DNA from: Hydrogenispora ethanolica
Lineage (GTDB): Bacteria; Bacillota; UBA4882; UBA8346
Assembly (NCBI RefSeq): GCF_004340685.1
Contig: NZ_SLUN01000001.1
Coordinates: 300,189-364,188 of the forward strand
Direction: 5' to 3'
Length of the DNA stretch: 64,000 nucleotides
Below, one piece after another: positions 27,007-35,554 of this stretch. The position numbers and the translations under genes are program-made. The notes below the pieces were generated by a model. That model saw nothing but the letters and a program-made list of their open reading frames with translations. It was not told the DNA's origin and did not search any database. Numbering within the stretch: position 1 is the first letter of the stretch; each line of letters starts with the position of its first letter.

Positions 27007-27420
27007 TTACGCAGTTTCTGCTGTTGCAGCATTTTCATTCTCTTTTTTTAGCTCTTCGGCTATTTCCGGAAAAGCTTTCGATAATTGGATGATGATCCAG
27101 CCTCTGACATCCCGGTTCCCCTCCGCCCAAAGCCGGTTGATCCGCTCCAAAAAAGCCCGCAACCGTTTATCCTCTACGACCATGATCTCGTTTTGATTCT
27201 TTTTAGAAACAACGGTATATTCCTGACCCTTTAAGATCCAATCGACCGAAACGTCATATAAATCGGAAAGTAATATTAATGCCTCGGATGACGGTTTATT
27301 GACGTCATTTTCCAATCGGCTCAAATTACCGCGTGAAATGCCCGTTTTGTCCGAAACTTCGACAATTGAAAGATTCGTCGCTAAACGTCCCTTTTTTAAG
27401 CGTTCGCCAATGGTGTTCAT
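27007..27420 (-). CDS. XRE/Cro-type helix-turn-helix repressor
   Basis: A 137-residue regulator. The HTH occupies residues 5-60 (IGERLKKGRLATNLSIVEVSDKTG..RGNLSRLENDVNKPSSE); the C-terminal half is a charged helical domain ending in a Glu/Ala-rich tail. No ribosome site stands at normal distance (a GGAGGG lies about 16 nt upstream), so translation may be weak. A palindrome touches the start codon, which suggests autorepression. Confidence 0.85.
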   Translation of the reverse strand: MNTIGERLKKGRLATNLSIVEVSDKTGISRGNLSRLENDVNKPSSEALILLSDLYDVSVDWILKGQEYTVVSKKNQNEIMVVEDKRLRAFLERINRLWAEGNRDVRGWIIIQLSKAFPEIAEELKKENENAATAETA

Positions 27421-27436
27421 GTTTCTTTTTAGAAAC
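27421..27436. promoter_or_regulatory. Palindromic operator abutting the XRE gene start
   Basis: GTTTCTTTTTAGAAAC is a palindrome (GTTTCT / AGAAAC) directly upstream of the ATG. A close copy, GATTCTTTTTAGAAAC, lies inside the same gene at 27195-27210. Two such sites around one start suggest binding by the XRE protein itself. Confidence 0.5.
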
Positions 27437-28048
27437 CCTCCGTTGACATTTGTCCCTATTTAGAATATAATAAAGTCAATTCTTTAATAAATAGTGTAAA
27501 AAGGAATCGTCTTTCTATTTCCATTAAAATCAATGCAACGGTCCAATCGTTTTGGGCTGATCCGGAACCCGGCTCTCAAAAACAACTATCCTGCCATGGC
27601 TAGTATTCAAAGCTGTTTACGGACGCATTTGGAAGACGGTCACCGCGGTTAGGGTAACCCAGTTGAAACGCTCTTATCGATTTTGCAAGTAAAGTCCGCA
27701 GAAAATGAAGTGATCCCGTATGTCTAGAAAGGCAAGCAGCCTTCCATGGCTGACCGACTGAGGTGAAAGGGCCGCAGCTGGAAAGATTGATATCATCTAT
27801 TATACCATATCGAAGGCGCCGTATACGATGAGATGCCGCCATCAAACCACTTTCCTCTGGCGTTTCCTCCTTCCCGAGCTTATCCTGTCGCCCTGAAGTC
27901 ATGAGCAGAGCCAACGAGACTTGGTTTATGGCATGGGATTCTGCAACCCAATGGGTTTCCCGGATGTTGTAAGCTATCGCAACAAGACCTGCTCGCTTCT
28001 TTACCTGCCGGATCGGCCGTTGGTTATCTGACTCGGAGGAATCGAACG
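27437..28048. other. 612-bp stretch without a convincing gene; possible structured RNA
   Basis: No coding frame here has a ribosome site or recognisable protein. A 154-codon minus-strand frame (27600-28064) has no family resemblance and no start signal. Several small stems are visible: GGTTA-ggg-TAACC (27647-27659), AAGGC-aagca-GCCTT and CAGCC-ttccat-GGCTG. Base composition resembles structured RNA more than spacer DNA. I do not recognise a known RNA family. Confidence 0.35.
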
Positions 28049-28918
28049 ATGCCTGTAAAGCCAAGAAACAAGCCCCCTGTGACCGGCTATGTCGCCCATG
28101 ATGTCTTCGACGATTCCGGACGGTTATTGTTGGCGGAAGGCGCGGCGCTCACCCCCGCCATTATTCAGAAGTTGGAAGATAAAATGATCCCTTACCGGAT
28201 CGTCCCGGATCAACTAGCCGTGACGACCCATTCATTAACCGAGGCGGCCAAACAATTCGAGACCCGTTTCGCCAAACTGGACTTATCCAGCATCGTAAAA
28301 GCCTCCAAATATATGAAGTCCATTCTGGGGGAGGCCAATCAAAGCCCCCTGTTGAGCAATCATTTAAAGGTGCTGATCCAGGGATACAAAAGCATTTATT
28401 CCCATTCGATCAATGTTTCCCTGCTGGCGGTGGCCATCGCCGACAAATTGAATCTCGATGCGCGTTCATTGCGCGATCTGGCGTTGGGCGCCCTGTACCA
28501 CGATATCGGAAAGATCATGCTTCCGGCGGCGGTGGTGATGAAGACGCCGGGCATCTTCGAGCGGCAGGATCTGATTTATCAGCAGCACACCAAGATCGGA
28601 GCGGATTTGCTGGCAGCCGACAAGTTGGGCAAAGGCGTCTACCTGGTGGCGCTGCAACATCATGAGAAGCATTCCGGCGGCGGCTATCCCGCCGGCCTCA
28701 AGGAAGACCAGATCCATATTCATGCCGCGATTGTCAGCGTGGCCAACCGCTTCGACTGGCTGACCTCGGCCATCTTTCAAAACCGGGTCTTATCGCCGGA
28801 CGAGGCGATTGAACAGTTGCTGCTGGCGAAGGGCGGCGATTTTCAGCCGCTGGTGGTCGATAAATTTGTCGAATTATTCAGGGAAGGACCCCCACCCGCT
28901 CCATCGCCGGAAATGTAG
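28049..28918 (+). CDS. HD-GYP domain phosphohydrolase (first of two)
   Basis: A 289-residue protein. The C-terminal ~190 residues form an HD-GYP domain (ALGALYHDIGKIMLP; LVALQHHEKHSGGGYPAGL), which degrades cyclic di-nucleotides. The first ~100 residues are a separate region typical of one HD-GYP subgroup (VTGYVAHDVFDDSGRLLLAEG). GGAGGA precedes the ATG at 9-nt distance. It leads a rightward group with a PAS protein and another HD-GYP protein. No GGDEF cyclase is encoded nearby. Confidence 0.9.
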   Translation: MPVKPRNKPPVTGYVAHDVFDDSGRLLLAEGAALTPAIIQKLEDKMIPYRIVPDQLAVTTHSLTEAAKQFETRFAKLDLSSIVKASKYMKSILGEANQSPLLSNHLKVLIQGYKSIYSHSINVSLLAVAIADKLNLDARSLRDLALGALYHDIGKIMLPAAVVMKTPGIFERQDLIYQQHTKIGADLLAADKLGKGVYLVALQHHEKHSGGGYPAGLKEDQIHIHAAIVSVANRFDWLTSAIFQNRVLSPDEAIEQLLLAKGGDFQPLVVDKFVELFREGPPPAPSPEM

Positions 28919-28939
28919 CCCATCACGGAGGATTCCACA

Positions 28940-29467
28940 ATGATCTACCAGTTTAAAACCAAGCGGCAGCTGATGGCCGAATTACGGGATATGCGGCGGC
29001 TCAATTTTTTCTATGCCCAGGTCTTGCAGGTGAGGAGCGAGGCCAACCGGTTCCTCGTGAAGCAATTCCGCCAGTTGACTCACAAGTACCGCTTGGCCTA
29101 TATTCATACTTACACCGGCTTTCTCGTCTGCCGGAACCGGAATTGGGTCTTCGATCAGGTCAGCCTCTCCTTCGCGCATCTGTTCGGTTACGACGATGTG
29201 GCGGAACTGGAAGGGATGCCGGTGGTTCGGGTTTTTCCGGCCGAACGGTATCCTGAATTCCTGGAGCGGTTGGACGCCGCCGCCAGCGGCGAGATGGTGC
29301 TGCGGAGCGATGGCCTCCGCAAGGACGGAGAGCGGTTGCCGCTCTTGATGACTATCAAGCCCATCCAGGACAGTCCGTTCCATGAGCGCTATTATCTGCT
29401 CAACGTCTCGAACCTGATCGGCCTGAATGAATCGTCGCCCCGCGCCGCGGACCTTATATCGGTCTGA
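28940..29467 (+). CDS. PAS-domain protein
   Basis: A 175-residue protein. The N-terminal ~60 residues are helical and basic; the C-terminal part is a PAS fold (FDQVSLSFAHLFGYDDVAELEGMPVVRVFPAERYPEFLERL..GEMVLRSDGLRKDGERLPLLMTIKPI). It has no output domain, so it probably acts by contact with a partner, most likely an adjacent HD-GYP protein. GGAGG precedes the ATG. Confidence 0.8.
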   Translation: MIYQFKTKRQLMAELRDMRRLNFFYAQVLQVRSEANRFLVKQFRQLTHKYRLAYIHTYTGFLVCRNRNWVFDQVSLSFAHLFGYDDVAELEGMPVVRVFPAERYPEFLERLDAAASGEMVLRSDGLRKDGERLPLLMTIKPIQDSPFHERYYLLNVSNLIGLNESSPRAADLISV

Positions 29468-29518
29468 CCGGCTCCGCCGTCACAGCAAACGATTTGACAG
29501 ATTGGACGAATCTTCAAC

Positions 29519-30175
29519 ATGCAGCGCAATATCATGAAGCGGAAGCAAAACGGCGCGACGGAGCCGGTGATCTGGGCGCTCGCGGACCTGGTGGGCTTCC
29601 GCGACGGCTATCTTCGCGAACACCAGGAAAGAGTGGCCGAGCTGGCCGCGGCCATCGCCGCGGCGCTGTCGCTACCCGGAGCGCAAGTCCGTACGGTTTA
29701 TTGGGCGGCCCTCATTCACGACATCGGCAAGTTCCGCATCCCGTTTGAGATCCTTTATAAGCCCGGCCAGCTGGACGAGATCGAATACCGGCTGATTCAA
29801 ACGCACGCCCAGACCGGATACGAGATCATCAACGCCTGCGCGTTCCCGGAGCCCGTCGCGCCGATCGTCCTCCAACATCACGAGCGCTGGAACGGTTCGG
29901 GGTATCCCCGGGGGCTCCGGGGCGAGCAAATCCTGTTGGAGGCCAGGATCCTCGGAGTGGCCGACGTGGTTGAGGCGATGACCTGCCACCGTCCTTACCG
30001 GCCCGCTCTGGGAATGGAAAAAGCGCTGGCGGAGATCACGCTCAACCGGGCGGTATGCTATGATCCGGCGGTGGTCGACGCCTGCCTGGCGGTCTTCCGG
30101 GAGCAGGGCTTCCATTTCGACTCCCATCCCGCTCCGCGGCGGGCATTGGCCGGCCCGTCGCGCTATATAGGATGA
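29519..30175 (+). CDS. HD-GYP domain phosphohydrolase (second)
   Basis: A 218-residue stand-alone HD-GYP domain with HQERVAELAAAIA, ALIHDIGKFRIP, QHHERWNGSGYPRGL and GVADVVEAMTCHRPYRP, all core motifs. The ribosome site is weak. Its stop codon lies inside the left arm of the hairpin element that follows, so the element defines the end of this gene. Confidence 0.9.
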   Translation: MQRNIMKRKQNGATEPVIWALADLVGFRDGYLREHQERVAELAAAIAAALSLPGAQVRTVYWAALIHDIGKFRIPFEILYKPGQLDEIEYRLIQTHAQTGYEIINACAFPEPVAPIVLQHHERWNGSGYPRGLRGEQILLEARILGVADVVEAMTCHRPYRPALGMEKALAEITLNRAVCYDPAVVDACLAVFREQGFHFDSHPAPRRALAGPSRYIG

Positions 30176-30252
30176 AATAAATTTCTTTAATAAGATTTGC
30201 ATTCCTAAGGCCGAATGCAAATGGAATCAAAACGGAATTTATTTCATCCTAT
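30167..30252. repeat. Nested hairpin element 1 of a tandem pair
   Basis: Perfect 17-bp outer arms (ATAGGATGAAATAAATT at 30167-30183; complement at 30236-30252) enclose a perfect 10-bp inner hairpin (ATTTGCATTC / GAATGCAAAT, 8-nt loop). The left arm includes the stop codon of the HD-GYP gene. A 14-bp palindrome ATTACCGCGGTAAT (30251-30264) joins it to element 2. Confidence 0.8.
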
Positions 30253-30262
30253 TACCGCGGTA

Positions 30263-30345
30263 ATAAGTTGAATTAAATTCCTTAATTTATCCATCATGGC
30301 CGGCTTTAGGGACATGATGCATAATAGAAATTTAATTCAACTTAT
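30263..30345. repeat. Nested hairpin element 2 of a tandem pair
   Basis: Perfect 17-bp outer arms (ATAAGTTGAATTAAATT at 30263-30279; complement at 30329-30345) enclose a 7-bp inner hairpin (CATCATG / CATGATG, 14-nt loop). Arm sequence and architecture resemble element 1, so they look like diverged copies of one element. It ends 9 bp before the stop codon of the convergent reductase gene and may act as a bidirectional terminator. Confidence 0.8.
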
Positions 30346-30354
30346 ATAGCTCCC

Positions 30355-31290
30355 TCAAAACTGCAACTCATAGGTATTTTCGTAAATCTTGACCATCTTA
30401 TAGAGCAATTCATTATAAGGGGTGGGCACTCCCACCCGCAAGCCCTCGCGGTAGACCGCGCCGTTGAGGAACTCGACTTCGGTGGGTTTCTTGTTCTTCA
30501 TGTCCAGCGCGGTGGAGGGGATATGCGCGTAGAGTTCGGGATTGACCGGGGTCTTGCCGCCATTGACCTGGAGTTCTTCCGGAGTGAACTGGATCCCCTT
30601 GGCCCGGGCCACCGCGATCACTTCCTCCCGGACTCCCTGGATCAATTCGGCGGCGCCTTCCGCCGCCAGCGCCTGGCCGATGGAGAGCCGCAGGAAACCG
30701 AAGAGCACATTGGCGGAGTTGTTCCGCAATTTGATCCAGACCTCGCTGTCGATGTCCGGACGCAGGATGACCTTGATGCCGGGTTTGAAATAGGCGGCGA
30801 TCCGCTCCATCTCCTCGGTGACGACTTTGGTGGCCGGGCCGAAACAGATCTTCGAATTCGCGCCGATGAAGCCCTGGACATGGCCGGGCTCGATCATCTT
30901 CCCGGCGAACTCCAGCAGGCCGTAGAGAATCCGCTCCCGGGCGAAGCATTGGGCCAGGATCTCCACATTGCCGATGCCGTTCTGCAGGGTCATGACGTAG
31001 GTGCGCTCATCGGCCAGGCAACGGGCGGCCGCCGCCGCTGCCTCGGTATGGCAGCCTTTCACCAGAAACAGGATGACGTCCATCGTCGCCCCGATCTCCG
31101 CCGGCGACTGCACCGCCCGGATCGGGACCCATTCGTCCTCGCCTTGCAGGGTCACCTTGAGGCCGTCGCGCCGGATGGCCCCGGTGATCGCCTCATTCCG
31201 GTTGACGAGCCAAACCTCGGCCCCGGCCTTGGCCAGCATCGCCCCGACCAGGCAGCCCATGGCGCCGGCTCCCACGATCGCAAATTTCAT
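30355..31290 (-). CDS. Ketopantoate reductase family protein (ApbA/PanE)
   Basis: A 311-residue NADP-dependent reductase-like protein. The Rossmann motif GAGAMG is at residues 7-12 (MKFAIVGAGAMGCLVGAMLA); KLRNNSANVLFGFLRLSIGQ and DMKNKKPTEVEFLNG match the catalytic Lys and C-terminal motifs of the family. Since many Bacillota carry several homologues acting on other 2-oxo acids, a role in pantothenate synthesis is not certain; no panB or panC is near. GGAG is 9 nt upstream. Confidence 0.85.
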   Translation of the reverse strand: MKFAIVGAGAMGCLVGAMLAKAGAEVWLVNRNEAITGAIRRDGLKVTLQGEDEWVPIRAVQSPAEIGATMDVILFLVKGCHTEAAAAAARCLADERTYVMTLQNGIGNVEILAQCFARERILYGLLEFAGKMIEPGHVQGFIGANSKICFGPATKVVTEEMERIAAYFKPGIKVILRPDIDSEVWIKLRNNSANVLFGFLRLSIGQALAAEGAAELIQGVREEVIAVARAKGIQFTPEELQVNGGKTPVNPELYAHIPSTALDMKNKKPTEVEFLNGAVYREGLRVGVPTPYNELLYKMVKIYENTYELQF

Positions 31291-31518
31291 GTCGCTTCAC
31301 TCCTATCCCGCTCAAAATGGCTTTTTTCAACCCCGCCGGGCTGGCGAAGCCGTCTTTCCGTTTCCGTATTATTCGCTTTCCCTCAGCCGTTTCCTTTTGC
31401 TCAGGGAAATAGAGAGCGGGGAGAGCGATCCGGCCTCGCCCTCCCCGCCTCTCATCATGTTCCGGCTGCTGTTCTTTCCCGGATGCTTCACTACCGCCAG
31501 CCATCGTTCAGTTTCTGT

Positions 31519-32109
31519 TTACTCCGGCGAATCCGCGGCATCTTCCGGCCCGCTTTCGGCCAGCCACTCTCCCAGGCGCCGGGCTTCGGCCAGCACTTCG
31601 GCCTGCTTCAGCAGATCGGCGGGCTGGCGGGTGCCGCCGGCGATCAGGATCTCACAGGCGCCGAAGCCCAAAAAGAGCAGGTTTTTCGCCACCTGTTCGA
31701 AATAGGGGCGGAACATGGCCGTGCCCTCCCGGCCCTGGGTCACCGCGAGCACCACCTTCTTGCCCGGAGCCAGGGCGCTGACATAGCCGGGTTTCAAAAA
31801 CGGCAACAGCCGGTCGACCGCCAGCTTCAGCTGGGCGCTCATCTGCCACATATAAACCGGCGTGCCCAGGATGAGCCCGTCAGCGGCGGCGATCTGGCCG
31901 TATAACTCCTGCATGTCGTCCTGCACCGCGCAGCGGCCCTCGCTTTTGCAGGTGTAACAACTCTGGCAGCCCCGGATATTCATCCCGTTCAGATCATAGA
32001 TGTCGGCCTCCGCCCCCTGCAGGACGGCGCCCTTGACGATCTCCTCCACCAGGGCGGCGGTACTGCCTTGCCTCCTGGGGCTGCCGTTGAGCGCGACAAT
32101 CTTTGGCAT
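31519..32109 (-). CDS. NADPH-dependent FMN reductase / flavodoxin-fold oxidoreductase
   Basis: A 196-residue flavoprotein with the phosphate-binding loop LNGSPRRQGST (residues 7-17), the Cys pair segment CQSCYTCKSEGRCAVQDDM and LGTPVYMWQMSAQLKL, typical of iron-sulfur-flavoprotein-like and WrbA-related reductases. AAGGAA precedes the ATG. It could reduce quinones or nitro compounds; the substrate is unknown. Confidence 0.85.
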   Translation of the reverse strand: MPKIVALNGSPRRQGSTAALVEEIVKGAVLQGAEADIYDLNGMNIRGCQSCYTCKSEGRCAVQDDMQELYGQIAAADGLILGTPVYMWQMSAQLKLAVDRLLPFLKPGYVSALAPGKKVVLAVTQGREGTAMFRPYFEQVAKNLLFLGFGACEILIAGGTRQPADLLKQAEVLAEARRLGEWLAESGPEDAADSPE

Positions 32110-32527
32110 TTGCTTCGCTTCCTTTCCTTATCGTGCCGGATCCGTTATTCACACTTCGGGCAATGCCCGCGGTTCCCCGCGTCAGGCTCCTCGCCCGGAG
32201 GGACGTTCCCGGCAGTTTCTCCCCACCCCAATCTTACCGGGTCGTGCCCGGAAAAACCAGTAAGCACTTTCCGGTGGTATAGTATCCATGTATATACCAT
32301 TGGCGGCGGATGGGTTCTCAAGAAGCGAGAAGCGGAAAAGGGGCGGTTTGGCGCGCCGCCCCATTCTCCGCCCGCCCCTGGCTCGTAGTGTGAATTATTT
32401 TCCGGCCGGTTTTATCGAATCAATCCGCATAAAGTCATTTTTAATCGCTTATCCTATATTTTTAACCGAATATTTTATTTTTTTGATGAAAAATTGATTC
32501 TTTAACCGAGATATTTCAATTTGAAGG

Positions 32528-32737
32528 ACTGGAAATTCAATTTCCATGATCGGAAATACCATTCTCATGACCGGAAATGCGATTGTCACGATCGAAAATA
32601 CAATTATCTGGATGGGAAATACAATTCTCTGGTCGGATATTACAATTCTTCGCTCAGAAAATGCATTTATCCGGACCGGAAATAGCATTTCCGCAATGGA
32701 AATTGCAATTTTCCGGACTGAAAGTGGTATTTCCGGC
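32528..32737 (+). repeat. 21-nt tandem array, class A (locus A3)
   Basis: Ten 21-nt units, best preserved of class A. Examples of unit cores are GGAAATTCAATTTCC (a perfect palindrome), GGAAATAGCATTTCC and GGAAATTGCAATTTTCC. Orientation matches locus A4 and is opposite to A1. Both strands stay open through the array. Nothing else is recognisable in the 32110-32778 gap. Confidence 0.85.
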
Positions 32738-32778
32738 CTATCCGGCCGGTTTTCCGGAAGCGTTGGCCCGCTTGACAA

Positions 32779-32818
32779 CCAAAAAAACCATTCCGGAAGC
32801 AGCGCTCCCGGAATGGTT
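32779..32818 (-). terminator. Terminator of the Rbs-type transporter operon
   Basis: An 11-bp perfect stem AACCATTCCGG / CCGGAATGGTT with an 11-nt loop runs into seven T on the minus strand, 43 bp after the permease stop codon. Confidence 0.8.
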
Positions 32819-32860
32819 GATCAGGATGGGGTGTGAAGCCGGTTGAATTTTCGAAGCGGG

Positions 32861-33835
32861 TCAGGCGTTCTTTTCGTTCAGGTTCCATTGCAGCAGCACC
32901 GCGGCGATGATGATCAGGCCCTTGACCGCCCCTACCAGAAAAGGCGGGACTCCCAAGAGGGTCATCATGTTATTGATCACGCCCAGGGTGAGCGCGCCGC
33001 AGAAGGTGCCGACGATCTTGCCCTTGCCCCCGGCCATGCTGGTTCCGCCGACCACCGCGGCGGCGATGGCGTCCATCTCATAGGAGGAGCCGGAGGAGGC
33101 CGAATTGATGCTGCCCAGCCGGGAACATTCGACGATGGCGGCCAGCGCGACCAGGAAGCCGCTGATGGCGTAGACGATGATCTTGACCCGGTCCACATTG
33201 ATCCCCGAGAGCAGGGTGGCCTTTTCATTGCTGCCCACCGCGTAGACGTGCCGGCCGGTGGTGGTCTTCATGGCGAAAAGGTAGGCGGCGATGCTGATGG
33301 CGATCCAGTACAGGACCGGCATGGGCAGGACCTCGAACAGATTGGTGTTGGAGATGGCGATGAAAGGATCCCTGACCCGGCCGTCGATCATGATCCCGCC
33401 GCCGTTGAGGAGATATTGCGACACGGAGCGGTAAATGCTCATGGTGCCCAGGGTGACGATGAAGGCGGGCAGCTTGAACTTGGCCACCAAAGTGCCGGAC
33501 AACGCCCCGAGCAGGATGCCGGCGACGATGCCCACGAGGAGCCCGAGCAGGATATTGCCGGTGAAATTGGTGACCGCCAGGACGGCGATGCCCACGATGA
33601 CCAATAACGAGCCCACCGACAGATCGATCCCGCCGGTGATGATGACCAGCGTCATGCCGAGGGCGATGATGCCGATGATCGAGTTGTTGCGCAGGATATT
33701 GATGATATTATTGTACGAGAGAAAGACGCTGCCCTTTAAAAGCACGGATATCACAAATATAAAGACAAATGCTGCGAAGGCACTGTTGTTCCCGATGAAT
33801 TTTTTGAAATGAAAGCTTTTGGTTGCGGATGGCAT
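32861..33835 (-). CDS. Ribose/monosaccharide ABC transporter permease (RbsC type)
   Basis: A 324-residue membrane protein with eight to ten hydrophobic segments and the family signature ALGMTLVIITGGIDLSVGSLL. It also has NNSIIGIIALG and AVVGGTSMAGGKGKIVGTFCGALTLGVINNMM near the end. It forms the channel for the Rbs-type importer with the ATPase and binding protein encoded upstream. The operon terminator follows. Confidence 0.95.
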   Translation of the reverse strand: MPSATKSFHFKKFIGNNSAFAAFVFIFVISVLLKGSVFLSYNNIINILRNNSIIGIIALGMTLVIITGGIDLSVGSLLVIVGIAVLAVTNFTGNILLGLLVGIVAGILLGALSGTLVAKFKLPAFIVTLGTMSIYRSVSQYLLNGGGIMIDGRVRDPFIAISNTNLFEVLPMPVLYWIAISIAAYLFAMKTTTGRHVYAVGSNEKATLLSGINVDRVKIIVYAISGFLVALAAIVECSRLGSINSASSGSSYEMDAIAAAVVGGTSMAGGKGKIVGTFCGALTLGVINNMMTLLGVPPFLVGAVKGLIIIAAVLLQWNLNEKNA

Positions 33836-33919
33836 ATTTCATTCAGCTCCCTCGATAAATATTCGGCAGCGCGGTCAAAAGCCAGGCTCCGGGGCGTTCC
33901 CGGTCCCGCGTCGCGCCGC

Positions 33920-35416
33920 TCAGGCGACGACGCCCCCGGTGGCGACGACCATGATCTTCTCCGCGTCCGCCTCCGCGCGCTGGAATTCTTTGCGGATCTC
34001 CCCGTGATACATGACATAAATTCTATCGCAAAGCTTTAGGACTTCCTGCGCCTCGCTCGAGAGAACAATAACGCTCATGCCCTGCTGCGCAAGTTTCATA
34101 ATAATGTGATAGATCTCCAGCTTCGCCCCGACATCCACTCCCTGGGTGGGATTGTCGAGCACGATCAGCTGCGGATTGGCCGCCAGCCACTTGGACAGGA
34201 CCACTTTCTGCTGGTTCCCGCCGGAAAGGCTGGTAATCGAATCGTCGACGCAATTGACTTTGATATTTAGGTCATTCACAAATTGGGCGGTTAATTCCTG
34301 CTCTTTCTGGGGGTCGATAAAAAGCAACCGTTTCAGGCTGTTGATAATGGAGATCGAGGTGTTTTGCAACACCGACATATCGCGGATGATGCCGTTCTCC
34401 TTGCGGTTGCGCGGCACATAGCCGATGCCGCAGCCGCACGCCCTGGTGGTGGTATGCATCGTCCGGCGCTCGCCGTTCAGGTAAATCTCGCCGCTGTAAT
34501 GCTTGTTGCAGCCGAAGATGGTCATGAACAATTCGCTGCGGCCGTCCCCCAACAAACCGGTAAAGCCCACGATCTCGCCCTTGCCCACCCGGAAGCTGAT
34601 GTCGCGGAACTCCCCTTCCCGGGTCAATCCCACCGCTTCGAGCACGGTCGCTCCGGTCTGGCGCGGGCAATACAATTCATCGTCGGACAGCTCCTTGCCC
34701 ACCATGTGCTTGGCGAGCAGCGTCTCATCCACCCGGTCGTCGACCGGCCCGGCGATGACGTTGTGGCCGTCGCGCATCACTGTGTAGCTGTCGCAGATCT
34801 CCACCACCTCTTTCAGCTTGTGGGAGATGAAGACGATGCTGACGCCCTGCTCTTTCAGGGAGGCCATGATCGCGAAGACATGGCGGATCTCCACCTCGGT
34901 CAGGGCGGTGGTCGGTTCGTCCATGATCAGGATCCGGGCGTTGCGCAAGAGAGCGCGGGCGATCTCCACGATCTGCTTGTAGGAGGCGTCGAGCTCGCTG
35001 ACGAGGGTCCGGGGATCGAGATCGACGCGCATCCGTTCCAGCACGGCCCGGGATCTCTGGCACATCTGGGCGACATCCAGAAAGCCGCCTTTTTTGAGCT
35101 CGTTCCCGAGGAACAGATTCTCGTAGACGGCCAGATCGTTGATGAGCGTCAACTCCTGGTGGATGAAGGCGATCCCCTTCTGCTGGGCGTCGGCCGGCGA
35201 AGCGATCGTGGTCCTGACGCCGTCCAGAAGGATCTCCCCCGACCCGGCCGGAAAAACGCCGCCCAAGATATTCATCAGCGTGCTTTTGCCGGTCCCGTTC
35301 TCGCCCAAAAGCGCGTGGATCTCGGAGCGCTTCAGGCGGAAGTCCACGCCGTGCAGGACTTCGTTGGAACCGAAGGATTTATGGATGGACTTCATTTCTA
35401 AAATATAATCTGACAT
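33920..35416 (-). CDS. Monosaccharide ABC transporter ATPase (RbsA type, two nucleotide-binding domains)
   Basis: A 498-residue fused double ATPase. The first domain has Walker A GENGTGKST and Walker B ILIMDEPTTAL. The second has GLLGDGRSE in place of a canonical Walker A (typical of RbsA/MglA), signature LSGGNQQKVVLSKW and LIVLDNPTQGVDVGAK. It powers uptake through the RbsC-type permease. The start at 35416 gives MSDYILEMKSIHKSFG; the upstream extension lacks support. Confidence 0.95.
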   Translation of the reverse strand: MSDYILEMKSIHKSFGSNEVLHGVDFRLKRSEIHALLGENGTGKSTLMNILGGVFPAGSGEILLDGVRTTIASPADAQQKGIAFIHQELTLINDLAVYENLFLGNELKKGGFLDVAQMCQRSRAVLERMRVDLDPRTLVSELDASYKQIVEIARALLRNARILIMDEPTTALTEVEIRHVFAIMASLKEQGVSIVFISHKLKEVVEICDSYTVMRDGHNVIAGPVDDRVDETLLAKHMVGKELSDDELYCPRQTGATVLEAVGLTREGEFRDISFRVGKGEIVGFTGLLGDGRSELFMTIFGCNKHYSGEIYLNGERRTMHTTTRACGCGIGYVPRNRKENGIIRDMSVLQNTSISIINSLKRLLFIDPQKEQELTAQFVNDLNIKVNCVDDSITSLSGGNQQKVVLSKWLAANPQLIVLDNPTQGVDVGAKLEIYHIIMKLAQQGMSVIVLSSEAQEVLKLCDRIYVMYHGEIRKEFQRAEADAEKIMVVATGGVVA

Positions 35417-35436
35417 CTGCTGCACCCCAATGACTG

Positions 35437-35466
35437 GTTGGGGTATGATTTGCACCATACCCCAAC
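35437..35466 (-). other. Intercistronic hairpin between binding protein and ATPase genes
   Basis: GTTGGGGTATG / CATACCCCAAC form an 11-bp perfect stem with an 8-nt loop. It lies in the 138-bp gap after the binding-protein gene and has no T tract, so it probably stabilises the upstream message. Confidence 0.55.
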
Positions 35467-35554
35467 AGTAAATTCAGTCTGTCCGTACCCTTGGGCCGCG
35501 AATCCGATAGCCGGCTTCATCCCGTGATGTTCCGGCCGCCGTTCCGGCCGGCCA

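Noticed and set aside
27636..27662. T-box-like CACCGCGGTTAGGG sequence
   Set aside because: It departs from the T-box consensus and has no following terminator or aminoacyl-tRNA/amino-acid gene.
27600..28064. 154-codon minus-strand frame
   Set aside because: It starts inside the HD-GYP gene, lacks a ribosome site and shows no recognisable protein pattern.
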